This document shows positions 57,370 through 64,000 of a stretch of DNA of 64,000 bases, piece by piece. A program made the position numbers and the translations under genes. The notes beneath the pieces were generated by a model. The model was not told where the DNA came from. It was given only the letters and a program-made list of their open reading frames with translations, and ran no database searches. Within the stretch, counting starts at the first letter, position 1. Every line of letters begins with the position of its first letter. The stretch is from Cellulomonas sp. URHE0023 (lineage in GTDB: Bacteria; Actinomycetota; Actinomycetes; Actinomycetales; Cellulomonadaceae): positions 265,462 through 329,461 of the forward strand of contig NZ_JIAN01000009.1 of assembly GCF_000688475.1 (NCBI RefSeq), given 5' to 3'.

Positions 57370-59113
<1,744 letters not shown>

Positions 59114-59117
<4 letters not shown>

Positions 59118-60343
59118 TCCTGACCGCCCGCACCACGCCCGACGACGACCGCCTCCTCGAGGTGGTGCAGGGTTGGCTGCCGGCGCAGCGCTGGTTCCCG
59201 GCCAAGGGCGTGCGCGCGGAGCTGTCCGCCGTCGCAGGGATCGATCTGGGTGAGGGCGTGCGCATCCTCCTGGTGCGCGTGCACGCCGGCTCGATCGACG
59301 CGGTGCTGCAGGTGCCGCTGGTCCTCGGCTCGTCCGAGGGTGAGGTCATCGGATCGCTCGACGGACGGCCCGTCTGCGACGGTGCCGCGCACCCGATGTT
59401 CCTACGAGCCTGGCTCGCTGCCGCTGACGGCCCGGGGATCACGGCTGACCCGGCCACGGCGCGCGTGGTCAGCGGGGAGCAGTCGAACACGTCGGTGATC
59501 CTCGGCGGCGGCATCCTGAAGGTCCTGCGGGCGGTCGCCCCCGGCGAGAACCCGGACGTCGACGTCCCCCGCCACCTGGTCTCGGTCGGGTGGCCGAACG
59601 TCCCGACGCCGCTGGCCTGGTTGCAGGCGACCTGGCCGGGTGCCGACGAGCCTGGGTATCTCGGTGTGCTGAGCGCCTTCGTCGACGACGCCGAGGACGG
59701 CTTCGAGCTTGCCTGCGACCTCGCACGCATCGGATCGTCCTTCGTGGGACCCGCCACCGACCTCGGCCGCGTGACGCTGGGGATGCACGAGGCCATGGTC
59801 GAGTCGTACGGGGTCTCGTCGTCGAGCGTCGAGGAGGTGGCCCGGGCCGTCGAGAACCGGTTCGCGTGGGCCTTGTCCGCCGTGCCGTCGCTGACGCGGT
59901 TCGCCCCCGGCGTGGCAGCCGTCGTCGCCGACGTCCGCGCGCTGCCCGACGTGCCTGCCAGGCAGCGCGTGCACGGCGACCTGCACCTCGGCCAGGTCCT
60001 CCGTTCGCACGGGACCTGGTTCATCACGGACTTCGAGGGTGAGCCGCTGGCTCCGCTCGCCCAGAGGACCCGGCCCGACCTCGCCGTCCGGGACGTCGCG
60101 GGGCTGCTGCGCTCCATCGACTACGCCGCCGCAGTCGGCGGACTCACCGGGCCGTCGGCGCGCGAGTGGACCTCCGAGGCGCGCGACGGACTGCTCGCCG
60201 GCTATGGCTTGGACGAGCACGCGACGCTGGTCCGGGCGCTCGAGCTGGACAAGACCCTGTACGAGGCGGTCTACGAGTCCCGCAACCGGCCCACCTGGCT
60301 GCCCATCCCGTTGGCCGGGCTCGAACGCCTGACGTCCGATTAG
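59114..60343 (+). CDS. mak: Maltokinase
   Basis: 409 residues. ATP-dependent phosphorylation of maltose to maltose 1-phosphate, the donor for GlgE. N-terminal cap domain begins [22 protein letters not shown]; the eukaryotic-kinase-like C-lobe has the catalytic loop [15 protein letters not shown] and the metal motif TDFEGEP. It ends [21 protein letters not shown], the usual Mak C terminus. GTG 59114 overlaps the treS stop by 4 bases. It is somewhat shorter than mycobacterial Mak (about 455) because of deletions in the cap domain. Confidence 0.93.
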
Positions 60344-60462
60344 CCCAGGGGCCGCCGGGTAGACGCTTGTCGGAGACGAGTCGCCGCCCGGCCGCGATGC
60401 AGGTGGCCGACTGAGTTCTGAACCTGCCAGCCGGCAGGCCCCTGGCTGCATCCATGGCGCCG

Positions 60463-60718
60463 CTCCGGTCTCCTTAACCGCGTCGTCCGCCCTCAGTGCC
60501 CCTCTCGCCCCAGGCGCCGCCCGGTCGTCGAACGCCAGTCCGGCGTCTCCGGCCTCTCCAGCCGCGTCGTCCGCCCTCACGTCCACCTCTCTCGCCCCAG
60601 GTGCCGACCAGTCGTCGAGCGCCAGTCCGGCGTCTCCGGTCTCTCTCACCGCGTCGTCCGCCCTCACGTGCCCCTCTCGCCCTAGGTGCCGTCCGGTTGT
60701 CGAGCACGAGCCAGGCGT
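60463..60718. repeat. Three tandem 84-87-base repeats between mak and glgB
   Basis: Units start at 60463, 60547 and 60634 (84, 87 and about 85 bases). Each begins CTCCGGYCTC, continues CCGCGTCGTCCGCCCTCA, then a CGCCC-AGGTGCCG-like block and ends with GCCAGTCCGGCGT (the third diverged). They lie in the 559-base gap 60344-60902, which has no convincing gene. Unit lengths are not all multiples of three, so they are probably noncoding. The remainder of the gap (60719-60902) shows nothing I can name. Confidence 0.75.
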
Positions 60719-60902
60719 CTGACCGACGCTGCTCGCTGGTCCGGCGGCGATCGGCGACCAGCACCACGGCTGGGCCATGCCCGCCGCGTCATCCCCGCGC
60801 CGACCCGCGAAAGGCCCTGCGCACAGGTGCGAACCCGCAGATGGCACAGGTCACTTACGCGGCGTACCTGCGCAAACACCGCGCGGGTGGTTGGGTAGGG
60901 GG

Positions 60903-63086
60903 ATGAGCCCGGCCGCCCCTTCCCCGGTCCCCGTCGACACCGACGTGCTGCGAAGCGTCGCCTACGGGGTGTCCTACGCGCCCCATGACGTCCTGGGTCC
61001 GCACCCAGGCGGCAGCGGAATCACGATCCGTACGCTGCGGCCGCTCGCGGACGCCGTCGTCGTCGTCACGGCGACCGGTCGGATTCCCGCCCGGCACGAG
61101 CAGGACGGCATCTGGGTCGCGGTCCTGCCTGTCGCGGAGGTGCCCGACTACCGCCTCGAGGTCACGTACGACGCGCTGACCACGACGGTCGACGACCCGT
61201 ACCGGTTCCTGCCGACCGTGCAGGAGCTCGACCGCCACCTCGTGCGCGAGGGACGCCACGAACAGCTGTGGACCGTGCTGGGCGCCAACGTGCGCACCTA
61301 TCCCGGTCAGCTCGGCGAGGTCAGCGGAACGTCCTTCGCCGTCTGGGCCCCGAACGCCCGCGCCGTGCGCGTGGTCGGCGACTTCAACTACTGGCAGGGT
61401 GCGTCGCACGCCATGCGCTCGCTGGGCGAAAGCGGCGTCTGGGAGATCTTCGCCCCGGGAGTCCGGGCGGGCGCGCGCTACAAGTTCGAGATCCTGGGTC
61501 AGGACGGTTCGTGGCGGCAGAAGGCAGACCCCCTCGCCCGCGGCACAGAGATCCCGCCCGCCACCGCCTCGGTGGTCGTCGAGGAGGGCTTCGAGTGGGG
61601 TGACGCGGACTGGCTCACCGCCCGCGCCACCCGCGATCCGCACACGTCAGCGATGAGCGTCTACGAGGTCCACCTCGGCTCCTGGCGCATCGGCTTGTCG
61701 TACCGCGACCTGGCGCACCAGCTCACCGAGCACGTCCTCGCGCTCGGGTTCACGCACGTCGAGCTGATGCCGGTCGCCGAGCACCCGTTCGGCGGCTCGT
61801 GGGGCTATCAGGTGTCGTCCTACTTCGCCCCGACGTCGCGGTTCGGCCATCCGGACGACTTCCGGTACCTCGTCGACACCCTGCACCGCGCCGGCATCGG
61901 CGTCATCGTCGACTGGGTGCCTGCGCACTTCCCGAAGGACGAGTGGTCGCTGGCCCAGTTCGACGGGACCGCCCTCTACGAGCACCCCGATCCCCTGCTC
62001 GGGGAGCACCCCGACTGGGGCACCTACGTCTTCAACTTCGGCCGTGCCGAGGTGCGGAACTTCCTGGTGGCGAACGCGACGTTCTGGCTCGAGGAGTTCC
62101 ATGTCGACGGCCTGCGCGTCGATGCCGTCGCGTCGATGCTCTACTTGGACTACTCGCGCAAGGCCGGCCAGTGGCGCCCCAACCAGTACGGCGGCCGCGA
62201 GAACCTGGACGCCATCTCGTTCCTGCAGGAAGCCAACGCGACGGCCTACCGACGCACCCCGGGGATCATGATGATCGCCGAGGAGTCGACAGCGTGGCCG
62301 GGTGTCACGGCACCCACCGACGCCAACGGTCTCGGCTTCGGCCTGAAGTGGAACATGGGCTGGATGAACGACACCCTCCGGTACCTGGCGGAGCAGCCCG
62401 TCCACCGGCGCTACCACCACAACGAGATCACCTTCTCGATGGTCTACGCCTACTCCGAGCGGTTCGTCCTGCCCATCAGCCACGACGAGGTGGTGCACGG
62501 CAAGGGCTCGCTCTACGAGCGGATGCCCGGCGACCACTGGCAGAAGCTCGCGGGCGTCCGGCTGCTGTTCGGCTACCAGTGGACACATCCCGGCAAGCAG
62601 CTGCTCTTCATGGGCAGCGAGTTCGCGCAGCAGACCGAGTGGGCCGAGTCGCGCTCGCTCGACTGGCACGCCCTGAACGACCCGGCGCACGAGGGCGTCA
62701 TGCGGTCCGTGTCCGACCTGAACCGCATCTACAGTGCGACGCCGGCTCTCTGGCAGCTCGACCACAGCGGTGACGGCTTCGAGTGGATCGACTCCGACGA
62801 CGCCTTCCGCAACACCCTCGCCTATCTCCGCAAGGGTGTCGGCGTCCCGCCCGTGGCTGTCGTCGTCAACTTCGCCGGCGTCCCGCACGAGGAGTACCGG
62901 CTCGCCCTGCCCAAGAGCGGGACCTGGCGCGAGATCTACAACTCAGACAGCGTCGCCTACGGTGGCTCCGGGGTGGGCAACCTCGGTCAGATCCAGGCCG
63001 AGGACGTCGAGCACTACGGTCGCCCCGCGTCCGCATCGATCCGCGTTCCCCCGCTGGGGATCGTCGTCTTCGAAGCCTCCAGCTGA
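60903..63086 (+). CDS. glgB: 1,4-alpha-glucan branching enzyme
   Basis: 727 residues. Introduces alpha-1,6 branches into the glucan made by GlgE. N-terminal N1 domain (about 15-115, YAPHDVLGPHPGGSGITIRTL), CBM48 (about 130-230, FAVWAPNARAVRVVGDFNYW), GH13_9 barrel with nucleophile D407 in GLRVDAVASMLYLDY, acid/base E460 in MMIAEESTAWPGV and D528 in LPISHDEVVHGKGS. C-terminal beta domain ends PPLGIVVFEA. ATG 60903 follows GTAGGGGG directly. Although it belongs to the same pathway, a 559-base repeat-bearing gap separates it from mak, so it has its own promoter or long leader. Confidence 0.95.
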   Translation: MSPAAPSPVPVDTDVLRSVAYGVSYAPHDVLGPHPGGSGITIRTLRPLADAVVVVTATGRIPARHEQDGIWVAVLPVAEVPDYRLEVTYDALTTTVDDPYRFLPTVQELDRHLVREGRHEQLWTVLGANVRTYPGQLGEVSGTSFAVWAPNARAVRVVGDFNYWQGASHAMRSLGESGVWEIFAPGVRAGARYKFEILGQDGSWRQKADPLARGTEIPPATASVVVEEGFEWGDADWLTARATRDPHTSAMSVYEVHLGSWRIGLSYRDLAHQLTEHVLALGFTHVELMPVAEHPFGGSWGYQVSSYFAPTSRFGHPDDFRYLVDTLHRAGIGVIVDWVPAHFPKDEWSLAQFDGTALYEHPDPLLGEHPDWGTYVFNFGRAEVRNFLVANATFWLEEFHVDGLRVDAVASMLYLDYSRKAGQWRPNQYGGRENLDAISFLQEANATAYRRTPGIMMIAEESTAWPGVTAPTDANGLGFGLKWNMGWMNDTLRYLAEQPVHRRYHHNEITFSMVYAYSERFVLPISHDEVVHGKGSLYERMPGDHWQKLAGVRLLFGYQWTHPGKQLLFMGSEFAQQTEWAESRSLDWHALNDPAHEGVMRSVSDLNRIYSATPALWQLDHSGDGFEWIDSDDAFRNTLAYLRKGVGVPPVAVVVNFAGVPHEEYRLALPKSGTWREIYNSDSVAYGGSGVGNLGQIQAEDVEHYGRPASASIRVPPLGIVVFEASS

Positions 63087-63157
63087 TCGTCGCGCCCGCA
63101 CACGCACGACCGTGCCCTCGGCACATGTCCGACGCGAAAGGGCAACGCCGCTCGCAA

Positions 63158-63206
63158 CCGTGAATTGCTGTCACCGGCAACGCCGCGCCGTAGACAGCAA
63201 TCACGG
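63158..63206. repeat. Inverted repeat downstream of glgB
   Basis: CCGTGAATTGCTGTC (63158-63172) pairs with GACAGCAATCACGG (63193-63206): 14 pairs with one bulged base and a 20-base loop. It is AT-richer than its neighbours. Possible glgB terminator or end of a lost mobile piece. Confidence 0.5.
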
Positions 63207-63396
63207 CTGCGCGTGTCCGGCGACCCAGGATCAACCCCCGCGCGTCGCAGGCCCTCCCCCACGTGCAGGGCATAGTCGTTGCGAGCCTCCGGGGCCATAA
63301 GACCGAATCGCCGCTGACCATATGACGATCAGGTCATCATCACAGCCGACGACCGCGGACCGCTTCATCGCAACAACCGACGCTCGAGGACCGCCT

Positions 63397-63484
63397 GCGT
63401 CCCTCCGGCCGGCATCTGACGACCGCGTCGTCCTTGCGGCCGGCAGCTGAGAATCGCGTCGCTGCAGCCAGCATCTGGCGAGGC
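63397..63484. repeat. Three degenerate ~30-base tandem repeats
   Basis: Units begin GCGTCC/GCGTCGTCC/GCGTCGCTG at 63397, 63425 and 63456, each followed by GGCCGGCAKCTGA-like sequence. They lie in the 526-base stretch 63087-63612 between glgB and the 5S gene, which otherwise holds the inverted repeat at 63158 and the rRNA terminator. No gene seen. Confidence 0.4.
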
Positions 63485-63570
63485 CCACCCGACCGAGAAC
63501 AACGAGGTCTCCGACCGCGCGGACAGGGCTGGCCCCTGCCGCCAAGGCCACGGAACGATGCGTCCAGAAA

Positions 63571-63605
63571 CAGGAAAAGCCACCCCCGGAGGGGTGGCTT
63601 TCCTG
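63571..63605 (-). terminator. rRNA operon terminator
   Basis: On the minus strand CAGGAAAGCCACCCC-TCCG-GGGGTGGCTTTTCCTG: a long stem with one bulge and a TTTT stretch, directly after the 5S gene. Confidence 0.85.
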
Positions 63606-63612
63606 AATGATG

Positions 63613-63729
63613 TCCGGCGGCGTCCTACTCTCCCACACCCTGGCGAGTGCAGTACCATCGGCGCTGAGGGGCTTAGCTTCCGGGTTCGGAATGGGACCGG
63701 GCGTTTCCCCCTCGCTATGACCGCCGTAA
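63613..63729 (-). rRNA. rrf: 5S ribosomal RNA
   Basis: On the minus strand it runs GTTACGGCGGTCATAGCGAG..., through CCCGGTCCCATTCCGAACCC and GAAGCTAAGCCCCTC, to GGGAGAGTAGGACGCCGCCG. The loop C/helix III core CCATTCCGAACC and the closing ends GGCGGTC/... match bacterial 5S. Ends are approximate within a few bases. Confidence 0.95.
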
Positions 63730-63750
63730 CGTTGTCGAGTTGTCAAACGG

Positions 63751-63773
63751 GTTCCCGTTCGTCTCTCGGGAAC
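63751..63773. repeat. Hairpin in the 23S-5S spacer
   Basis: GTTCCCG-TTCGTCTCT-CGGGAAC in the 75-base spacer between 5S and 23S, probably an RNase processing stem of the precursor. Confidence 0.5.
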
Positions 63774-63804
63774 GGCACAGTGGACGCGTAGCACATTGAC
63801 TTGA

Positions 63805-64000
<196 letters not shown>

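Noticed and set aside
60463..60718. CRISPR array
   Set aside because: Three copies of about 85 bases directly joined with no spacers. CRISPR repeats are 24-40 bases with unique spacers, and no cas genes are present.
59402..60847. A 481-codon minus-strand frame containing the tandem repeat, with a repeated RADDAVxETGDAGLALDD-like pattern
   Set aside because: It looks repeat-protein-like, but most of it is antisense to mak, the repeat units break frame (84, 87, 85) and no start signal is seen.

Overview
The window is high-GC DNA from an actinobacterium (Actinomycetota). The evidence is codon usage, GTG starts, MetE-like/LigA/GatCAB gene order, a GlgE alpha-glucan pathway, and 5S/23S sequences of actinobacterial type. 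The carbohydrate genes (secreted GH16, GH3 with a CUT1 importer, GH13, GlgE cluster) would fit Cellulomonadaceae or related Micrococcales. That placement is an inference, not a database result.

Layout. 0-7 kb, minus strand: branched-chain amino acid synthesis (ilvE, leuB, ASCH gene, ilvC, ilvN, ilvB), with a readable attenuation leader in front of ilvB. 7-12 kb: a PNPOx-family gene divergent from an ArsR-type regulator operon with a quinone oxidoreductase, then a DUF2306 membrane protein, a GH13 alpha-glucosidase and a small membrane protein. 12.3-14.8 kb: a lipoprotein and ilvD. 14.8-21.5 kb: GH3 glycosidase, two CUT1 permeases, a sugar-binding lipoprotein and a divergent LacI regulator, with a palindromic operator between the last two. 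21.5-26.8 kb: polysaccharide deacetylase, PCD-VOC fusion, POT peptide transporter, photolyase, small genes. 26.8-30.1 kb: gatC-gatA-gatB. 30.1-32.4 kb: VOC protein, hypothetical, secreted GH16 glucanase. 32.5-40.5 kb: a ribose-type (CUT2) ABC importer with Gfo/Idh dehydrogenase and sugar isomerase, divergent from a ROK regulator and a ThuA-like protein. 40.5-47.8 kb: ligA, tandem-GNAT protein, MetE-like protein, mnmA, cysteine desulfurase. 47.9-51.3 kb: phosphotransferase, PLDc_N membrane protein, etfA, etfB. 51.4-63.1 kb: glgX, FAD dehydrogenase, glgE-treS-mak operon, glgB. The right edge holds a 5S rRNA and the 3 prime end of a 23S rRNA on the minus strand.

How the genes work together. IlvB/N, IlvC, IlvD and IlvE form the valine/isoleucine route and LeuB serves leucine. 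TreS (trehalose to maltose), Mak (maltose to maltose 1-phosphate), GlgE (polymerisation) and GlgB (branching) make alpha-glucan, and GlgX trims it. The minus-strand housekeeping order etfBA, iscS, mnmA, metE-like, ligA, gatCAB, ilv genes matches the order I know from Mycobacterium. Here it is interrupted by blocks of sugar-uptake and sugar-degradation genes.

Regulation seen in the sequence. At about fifteen genes without a clear Shine-Dalgarno, a TAnnnT-like -10 box lies exactly 6 or 7 bases before the start codon, which points to widespread leaderless mRNAs. I found no phage, IS element, integron, CRISPR array or tRNA gene.
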